A stretch of DNA of 64,000 nt from the NCBI GenBank assembly GCA_035578175.1, contig JAQMRL010000008.1, positions 61,932,541 to 61,996,540 of the forward strand, in the 5' to 3' direction. Position 1 is the stretch's first letter, and every line of letters begins with the position of its first letter. This stretch comes from Catonia carolina. Its lineage: Eukaryota > Arthropoda > Insecta > Hemiptera > Achilidae. A model generated the notes under the pieces. That model worked only from the letters and a program-made list of their open reading frames with translations, was not told the DNA's origin and did no database searches. The translations under genes and the position numbers were made by a program. Below are positions 53,710 through 64,000 of the stretch, piece by piece.

Positions 53710-53820
53710 GACTACGGTGGGTTTTGGCTTGCAATAATTTCTAGACCCTAACTGGCAATCAAACCCAGGATCGTACCTTTTCGAGACTATGGCACTAACC
53801 GCCATGCCTGGGAGAAAGCC
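53710..53820 (-). repeat. tRNA-derived SINE
   Basis: Minus strand: CATGGCGGTTAGTGCCATAG (box A region), CCTGGGTTTGATTGCCAGTT (box B region), and the body AGAAATTATTGCAAGCC and CCACCGTAGTCACTA shared with the SINE at 14579. Confidence 0.6.
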
Positions 53821-54239
53821 ACTGTTAATTTTCGTTATTACAAAAATATTATAATTTTTAGTTTACTTGTTTTCCTTCTAGAGATACATTATTTAACAAA
53901 TTTGTCTCCATGTACGGAACAATATAAAATTTTAAAAGATTTGTACAAAGTAGGAAGGTAAACTTGTAGCAGATTTAATGTACCTTAAAATATTTATTCA
54001 AGGATATTATTACATAAATTTTCTAGCGCCAATAATTTAGCAAAATCCTTGTATAATCTTTCAATCTGTACAGTAATAGAGTGGTTTTTATACGGTTTGT
54101 TTTGAAACAACAGCAGTTTCAACACAAACTGGCAGTTCGTACCCTTATTTAAATGAAAAAGAGTATTGATCTGTACTAAATCTGAATAATAATTAAGAGG
54201 CGCTTCAAAGGTTTTTGGTAAAGTACAAAAAAATTAAAC

Positions 54240-54820
54240 TGGTTAAACTTCAGTCTAAAATGCCTATAAATAAACGCAAAAATAAGACACTACAAGACAA
54301 TTATAAACCACAAGCCATATACATAATGCATTAGAAAAAGAATTGGAAGAACTTATATCAATAAAAAGTACCAAAAAAATTAACAATGGTGGATCATGCT
54401 GAACAAAGTCGTATACAGTGAGCTAGAATCAATACCATACATACGAGGCGACTAGGATTCTTTGGACACAATGTAGATGCAAGATTCAAGACTTCTAAAA
54501 TAACTGGAACAATACAATCTTGATTCTAAACACACCAAGAAAGTATGGAAATGGATCAGAGAAATAAAAAAGGATCTGCAGTAAATTGAGCGTACATTAG
54601 AAGAAAAGAAATTCAGATCTAGAAAAATTTAATAAAAGATTCATGAAAAAAACACTTGCTCACAATCATTAGAAGAAAGCTTACAACACTAAACATTTTT
54701 AATATCTGAAAGGTCACAAATATCAACGTATAAAAAAGTTTTGGGATGACCACAAGGCCTGAACAGTCTCTTCTAAGAGACTTGAATGACTAAAATGATC
54801 CTATGTAGACATAAAATAAA
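54240..54820 (+). pseudogene. LINE 3' end, shared-tail family copy 3 (decayed)
   Basis: ARIQTLEKEL-like charged fragments, RRLGFFGHNVDARFKTSKI (GHV block), and the end ATGATCCTATGTAGACATAA, a mutated version of the tail at 28.8 and 41.2 kb. Confidence 0.55.
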
Positions 54821-54864
54821 ATAATCGGTGTTTCATCACATTTATTGATAGTAATTATCTGTAG

Positions 54865-55107
54865 CAGTGGTTCTTAAACTTAGTAGATCCACATCTCCCT
54901 TGATTTATAGATCATTTTTTGTGGCATCCTTATTATGAACTAATCATTGTACAATACAAATTTCACATTATCATCACGTATGTTACGCAGGTGATTTCAT
55001 TCCCAGAGAAGGAAATAACAACGTAAAAGGAAATTATTGTGTATTCAGAGGCAAGGCGTCCCTGACGACGTTTGGGAGTGCTGTGACACACACTTTGAGA
55101 ACCTTTG
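54865..55107. mobile_element. hAT-like non-autonomous element with 8-bp target duplication
   Basis: Left TIR CAGTGGTTCTTAAACTTAG, right TIR (reverse complement) CAAAGGTTCTCAAAGTGTG. Flanks ATCTGTAG (54857-54864) and ATCTATAG (55108-55115) differ at one base. CAGnGGTTCTnAAA ends and 8-bp duplications are hAT hallmarks. Confidence 0.72.
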
Positions 55108-55115
55108 ATCTATAG

Positions 55116-56494
55116 TATTAATCATCATGTTGGTCTTCAGATTACATCCTACCCAAAAGTAATAAGATGAGTTAAATGAATTTTTGGGCATGTTCATATT
55201 AAATCTGAAACTCTCTAATTATACCGATTTCAAGAAATTCTTAAACAACACATCAAATCTTTGGTAATTGTTCTGTCTCCTATACCAAAGATAATAATAA
55301 TTGTTGAAGAAATTCTTCTGTTTTACGTTATGCTCAACTGAATAAATCATAATTGCGTAAATCATGAATTTAGCTTAAAATTAGTTTTAACTGTTCAGTT
55401 TGATGAAGGCACATCTTTATAATAGGTAAAGCATTTTGTAACTTAGAAGTATTGTTTTGATATTGTTTTTTTACATGAAATTATTTCTTTATGTCTGGGT
55501 GTATGGTATAAAACAACCACTGTAAAGTTTTTTCTGTTGAGATATTCATATCTGTAAAAATCTTAAAATAATTAATCTTATATGTCTGTTTTCAGCTTTA
55601 TTAAATGTTTTTATTACGTTCCAAGCATAATATAATATCAGTATTAACAATATTTTACATTCTATAACTAAATTTTTTAATTTAAGTAAATTTTTTATTT
55701 ATTTTTAAATTGTACAATTATATTATTTAAATTTATTGTGAAGTGCCAAATTTAGTATTTTATAGATTCTACTTAATGTTAGAATACACAAATTGTTTGA
55801 AAGAAATAAAAAAGTAGTGGTTTTCTTAACAAAATTAATTCATGAGTAATAAAAATAAATTTTTACACCATGATTTGTCTTCCATCTTGTTTTTTCTTAT
55901 ATTTGCTCTTCCATTTAAGATAAAAAATAAAATCCGAAGAGAATATCTATTTAATAGTCTCCCTAGTCATCTTGAAAGTAAATAAAAAAGTAATATTATT
56001 TTTCTGATGGTGAAATTGTTTTTGTTAAGATTATCTGGTGCTGTGAGCATTGTAAAAACCGTGAAATGGTTTGTTAATTTCTTTATACAGAATTGATAAA
56101 TTTATCTGTTTTAAGTTATTATTTTTTTAAATAATTTTTATGTTATGAGTATTTTTTATTTTCTGAAGTAAAATTCAGTGTCTTCATAATAGTTTGATAA
56201 TTGACATCTTCTCCTTATTCTTTTATTGTTTTGGCCTACGTAGGACTATGTTAAATGATTTTGTCTCGTACCTGATGCTTTCTTTTTTCATTGATATTTT
56301 CATTTTTCCAAATATTTTTCAGGTTTTCATTAAAATATTTCTTTTGACCACATCTTGTTGTCCATTTATTATCTTCTCTTTCCCTTTAACCCCCTAAAAT
56401 TCTTTGACTTTTTTCTAATTCTCTATTCTGTGTTTTGTAACTTTTCTGTTTTATCAAATTATTGTCTCGTAAATCTTTTCTGGTTTTCTGTGTG
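55116..56494. other. AT-rich intergenic DNA
   Basis: No gene or bounded repeat. Confidence 0.3.
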
Positions 56495-56495
56495 C

Positions 56496-57433
56496 AAGGG
56501 TGAGTCAAATATAAATGGAATTTCGTTATATAAATTGATTCATGATAAGAAATCATGAACAATGTTTTTTCAACAAAATATCCTTTATACTCTACACAGT
56601 TTTCCCAGCATTTTGGAAGCTTAAAGGCTGCTTCTTGCAAGAAGTTTTGAGGTTGGCTCGTCAGCCAATTGTACACATAATCTTTGACAGCTTGATAGTT
56701 TTCAAAGCATTTTCCTCGCAGTGGTTCTTTCAAGGGCCCAAACAAAACGTAGTCACAGGGGGATAAATCTGGCTGTAGGGAGGGTGTTCAAGGGTTTCCT
56801 AATGCATTTTTACCAATTTGTCCCTTGTCAAAGTCACTGTGGAAGGCCTGGTTGTCAAAGAAGAGCTACATCTCTGATTGCAATACCCCATCTTTTGGTT
56901 TTGTAGGCGGCTTTCACTGACTCAAACAGCTAGCAGTATTAAGCAGAATTCATTGTGCGTCAATCATGTAGGAAGTCAATGAATAAAATTCCCTTCCAGT
57001 CCCAAAAAACAGTTGTGAGCACTTTTCTGTCAGAGAGACGGGTTTAGACATCTGTGAGACTTGATCTTGGACGTCGGTCTTGATCGTGTTCATTTTCTAC
57101 ATTTTCACATCCATCTTAAATTTGTTAGCTCAATTAAACAATTGGATTTGAGAAAGGGTACAATCACCAAACTGTTTTTTTAACTGAGTTAAAATGTCTA
57201 TTAATCTATGACAACTTCATTAATTAAAAATTTAATTAATAAGTTGCGCAACTTGTGATGGGACCTCTTGCTCAGTCGTGGCTTTACTGGCGACAAAACA
57301 GAGATGTAAAATGTGCTGATTAAGTTCCCCTGCTTTTAATTCATCAATCTTGAATGTTATGCTTCCACCATCTTGTTTGGAACAGCCTGACGAGGCATAC
57401 AGAAAAAGTTTGGTTTATATTTGACTCAGCCTT
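56496..57433 (-). mobile_element. Mariner-type element, decayed
   Basis: TIRs AAGGGTGAGTCAAATATAAA (left) and AAGGCTGAGTCAAATATAAA (right, reverse complement), 19 of 20 identical. 938 bp. Confidence 0.85.
56510..57110 (-). pseudogene. Mariner transposase remnant
   Basis: C-terminal end clear: FGPLKEPLRGKCFENYQAVK, DYVYNWLTSQPQNFLQEAAF, KLPKCWENCVEYKGYFVEK, stop. The pattern FGPLKExLRGKRF ... NWLxxQPxxF ... W.xCVexxGxYVEK is the mariner C-terminus. Upstream the frame breaks repeatedly (FFGTGREFYSLTS-like region near 56980-57010). Confidence 0.8.
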
Positions 57434-58598
57434 ATATATACCTATATAAATGTCCATAAAACAAGTTTTTTTTTCTTGAAGGGTCTGTTACATTTTGTAT
57501 TCTCCATTCCTAAATACTGTATCGTTTTATTACTTCTTAACCTATGTACTCCATTTTAATTTTTCTTCAGACCATTTTTCCTAAAAACTTTCCTTTTAAA
57601 GGGTGATACATATAATGCTTCAGGTTTTACAACTGTATTTCAATATATTAATTTACTCTTTAATGATTGATGTCCAATTATAAACAAAATGATAATATTT
57701 CCATTTGTATTATTTATGAAGACATCTTTGTATGAATGTACTTTACATTATAAATGTTATACCTGTCAATATTATACAGAAATTTTGAATATATGTATAC
57801 TGTTAAAATATTCAAATTGCTAATGTTTTTGCATATACAGTGTTATCAAAATGATATTATTTAGTAAGCTGAATTATTATTCCGTTGAAAAAAGTAATTG
57901 AGTGAGAGTGATAATAAAAGAATCATGGCTAAAATTGTAAGAGAGTGGACTGATATGAAAAACCATGTATACTTCTAACAGTGATTTATAACATAAAGCA
58001 ACTTACTGGGCTTGTGAAAAATTTTCGTTAATATGTATGGCACATAAGATGAGTTATTATATTTAAGATTCATAATTTTACCAAATACATAATAAATTAT
58101 AATCATTCTTTATATGAACCTACATTTACGTAATGTCGTTTTATATGTTCTTTATGTGTCTTTTATTGAAATGTATTATTGTCTTCAGTTTTTTTGTTGA
58201 AATGACAAGCAATATTTGACTATTTTACTTTAGAATGTTATCACTTAATTCCAATACGTATAAATATATACTGCAGTACCTTAGAATACGTATTTTTGTT
58301 ATGATCTCACAAATTAGTCATGATTTTAAGCTGTCAAATGTTTAATATCAAAATGACCACTATGAAGTCATAATTATTTCATTGTGCATTATAATTTAAT
58401 TTATTTATGTGGTCTTTAATCATACATATATTATTGTATACAGTAAGACATCCCATATCTGAAATAATTGGGGCTTAGCACATTTCTGGTATGAGAAAAT
58501 ACCCTAATTAAAATTCACAAAGTTTAAAATATTGAAAAATGCTGTATGGTATAAACTTTATTACAGTACAAACAATTTTTTATATAAGGTAAATGAAG
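57434..58598. other. AT-rich intergenic DNA
   Basis: Nothing recognisable. Confidence 0.3.
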
Positions 58599-58599
58599 C

Positions 58600-58930
58600 G
58601 AGACATGGGTCCTTACAAAGAAACAAGAATCAAAAATTTAGGCAGCAGAAATGCGATTCCTGAGGCAGGTGAAAGGTTGTACAAGAGAGGATAGAATCCG
58701 AAATGAGGAGATAAGGAGAGAGTGTGATGCCCAGCCACTCTTGAGCATATTGAGAACCTACAGGAAAAATTGGTCAGATCATGTTGTAAGAATGTCACAA
58801 GACCGCCTCCCTCGATCTGCGCTGCTCTATAAACCAATCGGAAAGAGAAATATTGGTAGGCCGAGGAAAAGATGGACGCCGGAACAGACTTGAATAGCCT
58901 AATCCATGAAGACGACGACGACGAGGTAAA
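58600..58930 (+). pseudogene. LINE 3' end with GAC tail
   Basis: MRFLRQVKGCTREDRIRNEE, IRRECDAQPLLSILRTYRKN, WSDHVVRMSQDRLPRSALLY, KPIGKRNIGRPRKRWTPEQT then stop. This is the complete C-terminal region of a non-LTR reverse transcriptase (R-x-E-x-I-R, W-x-x-HV-x-R-M, RLP, GRPRKRW), followed by GAAGACGACGACGACGAG, a simple tail. 5' truncated; about 85 residues nearly undamaged. Confidence 0.8.
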
Positions 58931-59188
58931 TGAAAGTGTGTATAGCCTTTCTTTTCAAAAAGTCTGAAAATGTTTTCTAACATTTTTTTACATGTTTTTC
59001 TTGCAGTAGTGCTTCACAATCTGTAAAAACCAAGTATATATACATTACATTCTTTAGCAAAACAAGGCACATCTTGAAACATGGATAATTTAATTACTGA
59101 ACAATATTAGCTCATGTGAAATGTGATTTTGGGCTACCATAAGTTATTTTAATATTCACTGTGTACAAAAGTATTGAATACAGCATAT

Positions 59189-59568
59189 ATTATGCTTTTC
59201 ACGGTTGATGAGCTCTGCTGTTCCACGTGTTTAGACCAATAAGAATGTTTGCCAGCGTTGTCAGATTGTACCTGACAAACATTACGCTCGCATGCGTATA
59301 AGAGCCGCAGTAGTTCACTCGTGTTTTGCATCTCATACTGAACACATTGATTATAGAGCACGTTAACATGCAATACTTTATAATATAATCAGCTGGTTCT
59401 ATGTTTATAGATTATAATCATTATTGAAAGACCAAAAAAATGGCTGACAAATTATAAAACGGAGCTATGAGAGCAAGTATTGGCAACGTTGCTTAAGTCA
59501 TTGGCTAGTTATGAAGTGGGTAAGGGGCAATGCATACGTTCTGAGCTCATCAGCCTTGAAAAATAGTA
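59189..59568 (+). mobile_element. MITE family C, intact copy
   Basis: TIRs GCTTTTCACGGTTGATGAGC (left) and TTTTCAAGGCTGATGAGCTC (right, reverse complement). It represents the uninterrupted form of the element split by the mariner at 35.7 kb. No coding capacity. Confidence 0.85.
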
Positions 59569-59723
59569 TTAATTGAAATACTCATATACAATGCATTTAA
59601 TCCTTGTTTGGCTGCAATAGTTTGTATTTATCTACTGCATCACCACATGATGTCAACTGTGTATTTGAATTCTAAATCATCCGTATTACCCCACATTTCA
59701 TTTTGGTCAATGCTTTCACATTC

Positions 59724-59945
59724 TGTTTTATTTTCACTGACCTGTTACAGCTGCTATACCACTTGGTTTTTATCTTTTTTTGTACAATCCTACTGACATG
59801 TTTCAACGGATCCACCATCATCAGAGTATGTAAAAATGGAATTAATATTAAAAAAATTTAGTTCCAATTTTATGTACTCTGATGATGGTGGATCTACTAA
59901 AAAATGTCAGTAGGAAGTAGGATTATGTAAAAAAAGGTAAAAAAA
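59724..59945. mobile_element. Penelope-like hammerhead hairpin unit, copy 1 of a direct repeat
   Basis: Minus-strand hammerhead (59789-59832), a ~45-bp AT-rich centre, then a + strand partner (TACTCTGATGATGGTGGATC at ~59872) whose GAAAC core is mutated to AAAAA. Repeated directly at 60232. Confidence 0.75.
59789..59832 (-). ncRNA. Hammerhead ribozyme motif, type I
   Basis: Minus strand: TACT, CTGATGA (59818-59824), stem II GGTGGATCCGTT (outer pairs wobble only), GAAAC (59800-59804), loop AT, cleavage triplet GTC (59795-59797), AGTA. A further TACA/TGTA pairing extends helix I beyond an internal loop, as in natural type I hammerheads. Confidence 0.7.
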
Positions 59946-60231
59946 TGAATGCATTCAATGCAAATCAATGTATTCTACTATTTCCGTAAGAAGATCCGGT
60001 AGGTTTTCTTCTGATTCTGTTTCACCGCTGACAAAAATATCATTGCATATTCTGTTCCATTTTGGAGGGTTAAAGGTTTGATTATTTCATGCCCGTGTAG
60101 ACCAGTTAAATGGTCAGCATACACCTTTATTTCAGATATAGGAGATCTTACTGTAATATTTCTAAGCAACTTAATGATAAATAAATCTTTAAAATGCATC
60201 CTGCAGCTTATGTTCAATTGTATTGTAAAAA
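59946..60231 (-). other. Spacer between hammerhead units
   Basis: Minus-strand frame 59978-60217 reads ISCRMHFKDLFIIKLLRN, ISEIKVYADHLTGLHGHEII, LQNGTEYAMIFLSAVKQNQK. Not recognised; the first part (60181-60207) resembles sequence left of the 39-kb Penelope palindrome. Confidence 0.3.
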
Positions 60232-60451
60232 TGTTTTATTTTCACTGACCTGTTACAGCTGCTATACCATTTGGTTTTTATCTTTTTTTGTACACTCCTA
60301 CTGACATGTTTCAACGAATCCACCATCATCAGAGTATGTAAAAATGGAATTAATATTAAAAAAATTTAGTTCCAATTTTATGTACTCTGATGATGGCGGA
60401 TCTACTAAAAAATGTCAGTAGGAAGTAGGATTATGTAAAAATGGTAAAAAA
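60232..60451. mobile_element. Penelope-like hammerhead hairpin unit, copy 2
   Basis: Over 95% identical by eye to 59724-59945. Minus-strand hammerhead core CTGATGA at 60326-60332, GAAAC at 60308-60312, GTC at 60303-60305; stem II now GGTGGATTCGTT, weaker. The + partner has GGCGGATCTACT and a lost GAAAC. Confidence 0.75.
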
Positions 60452-61810
60452 ACAAGTCATGTAGCAGCTCCAATTGGTCAATGAAAAATTAAATATTTTT
60501 ACACTCAAACTTAACGACAAATAAGAAAATTGATTGCAACAATTTTGTTCTTTATAAAATAAAGAAACAAAATATTCAGTGTTAACACAGTCATGAGATG
60601 CTTCGAAAATGTTAATAATTTGTGAAGCATAATACATTAGTATTAAACAATTTTTTGTATAAAGATGTCCAAATTTAGTAGATTTTTTTTTTATTTTGTG
60701 TTAAGCCAAAGAAAATGTCATTGAATATTTCTAGTTATAAACTGTTACCACAGCATTAACATAATATATTATAAAATAGCAGAATGATAATTTGTGTTTA
60801 GAACTAATAAATATTCATTTATTGAATTAAGAAAGAAAATATACACCAAAGGACACTATTTGAACACCAGTTATTTATTACCAACAAATTGTTTATTGCA
60901 TATCAAAATATGTGTTTATAATGTACGAAACCATGTTCTTTAATCTGGAATCTTATAGATAGTTCTAGATCTTGCATCTGAAATGTCACTGTATCTTATA
61001 CTGCCAATTACCTTCTTGTATGTCTTGTTTATGTCCATCACCTGCAGCAAAAAGGTTAAGCGATTAGTGTCCAAACAAAGGTACAACTGTGTATTCTGTA
61101 TTCACTTCATCATATTATTTTGGACTTCCCATCATTTTCATAGTCACATTGATTTTCAAGTGATCCTATTTTAAGATTATTCTATTTTGTCCAAGAATGC
61201 AGAAAAAGATGATTCCATAATTAAAATAACTTGGTTTTGTGAAAATGTGTAATTTATTTTAAATAATTAACCACATAACAATAGCTTGGTGTACTCCAAA
61301 TGTTAAAAAATTAGGATGATGAATTTGTATAACGTCCTTTGTGTAAACAATTTTCTAAAGTGGGTGGAAGATAAGTTGAATGGTGTTAACTTTGTGCATA
61401 TTGTTAACTTTGAAACTTATGTAGTATGAAGTGAAAATTGAGTGTGGAAGGGATGATAACTGTGCCCAGTCCTCTTTGTTCACAGGCCAACTAAAAATTG
61501 TTTTATTCTTAACTGTAATATGTTTGTTCAGAACACTTCGTAAATTCAGTCATGTAAAAAACGAGATAATCATTGTCAGTCAGCTTAAACAAATTAGGTT
61601 ACATTAGTTTAATAATTGACTGAGTTAAGTGATGAGTTTAAAATGTGCTATGGATATATATCACAGATAGTGTGTGTTTAATTTCAAAAACCTAAGCAAA
61701 TAAATTATCCAGAAAGAAAATGCTAAATTAATCTAATAGTACAGTAAACCTTCTCCAACCATGAATTTATTAACATACATGAATCTGAGTATATACAAAG
61801 AAGACTTTGT
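60452..61810. other. AT-rich intergenic DNA
   Basis: No gene or clear repeat. Confidence 0.3.
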
Positions 61811-61811
61811 A

Positions 61812-62015
61812 GTCTTCTTTGCTGTGGAGTAGTTAGTAACGTGCTCCCCTCTCATCATGCGGTCATGGGTTTAAATCCCACTCAGGCACAGCATATTTTC
61901 ATACGTTAGAAAAAAATCATTTTATCCTACATTGTATATAGTTACACTCTAACGTCGTCGCTAATGACCGTTGCAGTTGATGCAACGTTAAATAAATAAA
62001 AAAAAAGACTTGGTG
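61812..62015 (+). repeat. tRNA-derived SINE
   Basis: GTGGAGTAGTTAGTAACGTG (box A region), ATGGGTTTAAATCCCACTCA (box B region), body with ACGTCGTCGCTAATGACCGT, tail GTTGATGCAACGTTAAATAA then an A run. Confidence 0.75.
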
Positions 62016-63330
62016 TTCAGGTTCACCTTACTTGACCACATGGCTTGAGTGTTATACAAAAAACAAAGTGAAGGAGTATAAAATGATTACCATACAAAAA
62101 TTGTATATTTTTTCAATTCAGTTTTTTAATCTTAATTTCATTAAATGCGTATGTCCTTTTGGTTTTTCAAATTGAACAATTTTTTGTATTTAATTAATTA
62201 AAGATGTATTGTTTTCCAATGTTACAAAATTAAATGATTTGGGAACAACTAATTTCTTGGTCTTACAAGTGATTTACACATGTAAGTATTAAGGGTGGGA
62301 GAGGGTGTAAAGGCCAAGCCAATTGCTGTAAGCGCTGGAGTACGCATGCACATACTTTACTTTAACCCCGCATACCCCTCCAACCTACAGTAAGATGTAC
62401 AGTCAGAGTGTTGTTAAAAATTGACAACACCCATTGTATTTTGTAGGCATGCTGTTCCATTGTTGATTACATACACAGCACTATTGCAGTACATACAAGA
62501 CTATACTATGACTATGTACTACAAGACTATGCAGACGCACGTTTTGCCCAGCACTCTCCTTATGAAAATCAGGCTATACTGTAATCAAACGTATTCAGTT
62601 TTTAAAAAAATAAAAGATAAAAAAAAAATAAAGTCAGGATTTCTCTTCAGCAGATACTTTGCAGTGAATTTTGTAAACACATATAAATTGATAAATTACA
62701 TTTTAATCGCACATCTTTGGTGTATATTTAATAAATGTAATACGTTATAGATCATTCCAACTGACTAAAAACCAATAAATTGTGATCATTAACGCTTAAA
62801 TAATTAATTATATACTATTATATAATAATAAATGATTAATATATTAAGATGTATATAATATATATGTTATAATAGTACCACATTAATTTTTATTAATACC
62901 CAAAAATATTTGTGTTATATCCGTAAAATATATAATTTATATCTTTAAAAAAGTAATGTAGCTTTTAATATTGTAATTATTAAAAAAAAAATTAAAAATA
63001 TATTAATTTTTGTATTTTATAATAGAGGTGTTGAATTGTAGCACATAATATTAATTACTAAATTAATTAGGAAATAAATCACACAATTTGATGAAAATTT
63101 TTTGTTTGTGTTTTATTTGGGGCTATAGACTTAATTTCGCGGCTGGTTGCTCTAGGTTACAAATTTCCTTCGTTATTTTTCCATGTTGTAATCTCTCCCT
63201 CTAATAATTTATTATTATTTATTTATGTAATAATTTATTATTTTTTGGTTAATCTATGATACTATAAGATAGAGTTGTAAGACTGGTCATCTTCCAGGTT
63301 TTACTTTGGCTTATTAATGTGCAGGATATC
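62016..63330. other. AT-rich intergenic DNA
   Basis: Very low GC between 62740 and 63110; nothing recognised. Confidence 0.3.
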
Positions 63331-63358
63331 CAACCTAATTAAGCAAATTAACTACAAA

Positions 63359-63478
63359 AATGAAGTACACATTGTGTGGGTTCCATCGCATTGTGGTATA
63401 CATGGAAATGAGACAGCAGACACAGCCGCAAAAGAGGCATTAAAGATCTCTGTTAACAGAAAAACATCGGTGCTACTA
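63359..63478 (+). pseudogene. RNase H fragment of a non-LTR retrotransposon
   Basis: VHIVWVPSHCGIHGNETADT then AAKEALKISVNRKT and a stop. WVPSHxGIxGNExAD is the C-terminal signature of the RNase H domain found in I/R1/LOA/jockey-related LINEs; the final Asp of the active site (ETAD) and the His in SH are present. The start is frameshifted. Related debris may continue at 63650-63780. Confidence 0.75.
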
Positions 63479-63479
63479 T

Positions 63480-64000
63480 AGTACGTCGCCTACCTCTTTA
63501 TGTTTAGTGAAATTTGTATTTCTTGATGTGGTAGCACTGTCCACTAGCACTTCTGGCGCATAGATATTCACGTATTTAACAGGTTATGAGAACATTAGGT
63601 TACCTGCATTCAATGGTTAACCATCTGTAAAATTATGTTAATCCACTAACAGGAGCCAATACACAAGCAATTGAGAGATCGTGGTTGGACGCAAAAATAA
63701 ACATTCTTAAACAAATAAAGGTGTTCCGAAAGAATTATTTCATTCGCACTTTGACCATATATCATGGAAAATTATGAGAAAAGTAGAACCTGATTTGTTT
63801 GTTGCTTTTCTCAATGACATTCACAGTGTGTACCATGTGCAGACTTACTAAAAATAACTGGGTGAATCCTTATCGTATTATAAGTTATGAAATATTTGCT
63901 AATTTTAAAAATAACTGGGTGAATTGTTATCATATTATTAATTATAGTATTATTTGTGTATTGTTAATTATTATATGTAATTTGTCCTTTTTTCTTAATA
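63480..64000. other. Intergenic DNA at window end
   Basis: 63652-63778 in one frame reads GANTQAIERSWLDAKINILK, possibly further LINE debris. 63850-63930 has a short duplicated AAAATAACTGGGTGAAT. Confidence 0.3.

Noticed and set aside
1..64000. CRISPR arrays, operons, bacterial promoters
   Set aside because: The window is eukaryotic; the regular repeats found are transposon or satellite-like with no spacer structure.

Overview
This is eukaryotic, very AT-rich DNA from an arthropod, almost certainly an insect. It has spliced genes with short exons and long, transposon-filled introns. Conserved proteins match animal gamma-SNAP and ARHGAP1/RhoGAP68F. A hemipteran host is my guess from the overall style and is not proven. 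There are no operons, CRISPR arrays or true tRNA/rRNA genes.

Two host genes are supported, both on the + strand. (1) The 3' end of gamma-SNAP (NAPG): three coding exons between 412 and 3801; the upstream exons lie outside the window. (2) A complete ARHGAP1/RhoGAP68F-type Rho GTPase-activating protein: nine coding exons between 22238 and 50553. Splice phases agree at every junction and give a 489-residue protein (acidic N-terminus, Sec14/CRAL-TRIO domain, proline-rich linker, RhoGAP domain). The first gene serves membrane fusion and the second Cdc42/Rho signalling; I see no functional link between them.

The rest is mostly mobile DNA, nearly all broken. It includes five mariner-type elements (16.1, 35.7, 41.5, 51.3 and 56.5 kb), a piggyBac-type deletion derivative with TTAA flanks (9.2-10.1 kb), a hAT-like remnant with an 8-bp target duplication (54.9 kb), and several MITE-like elements with terminal inverted repeats. 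There are LINE 3' ends (three sharing one tail motif), tRNA-derived SINEs, and a separate SINE-like family with three copies, each between target-site duplications. A roughly 0.9-kb dispersed family, called family A here, has seven copies.

The most striking region is a near-perfect 616-bp inverted repeat (39205-40450) in ARHGAP1 intron 5. Each arm carries a Penelope-type GIY-YIG endonuclease reading frame and, at its outer end, a sequence that folds as a type I hammerhead ribozyme. Related hammerhead hairpins recur at 59.8 and 60.3 kb, and in decayed form at 47.2-48.3 kb, where a family A copy has split the unit. A second notable layout is a pair of related ~140-bp-period arrays in opposite orientation in the introns on either side of ARHGAP1 exons 3-4, which could pair in the pre-mRNA.

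Layout: 1-3801 gamma-SNAP 3' half; 3802-22000 intergenic repeats; 22001-50553 ARHGAP1; 50554-64000 intergenic repeats and AT-rich DNA. Boundaries of decayed repeats are approximate, and all homology calls are from reading, not database search.
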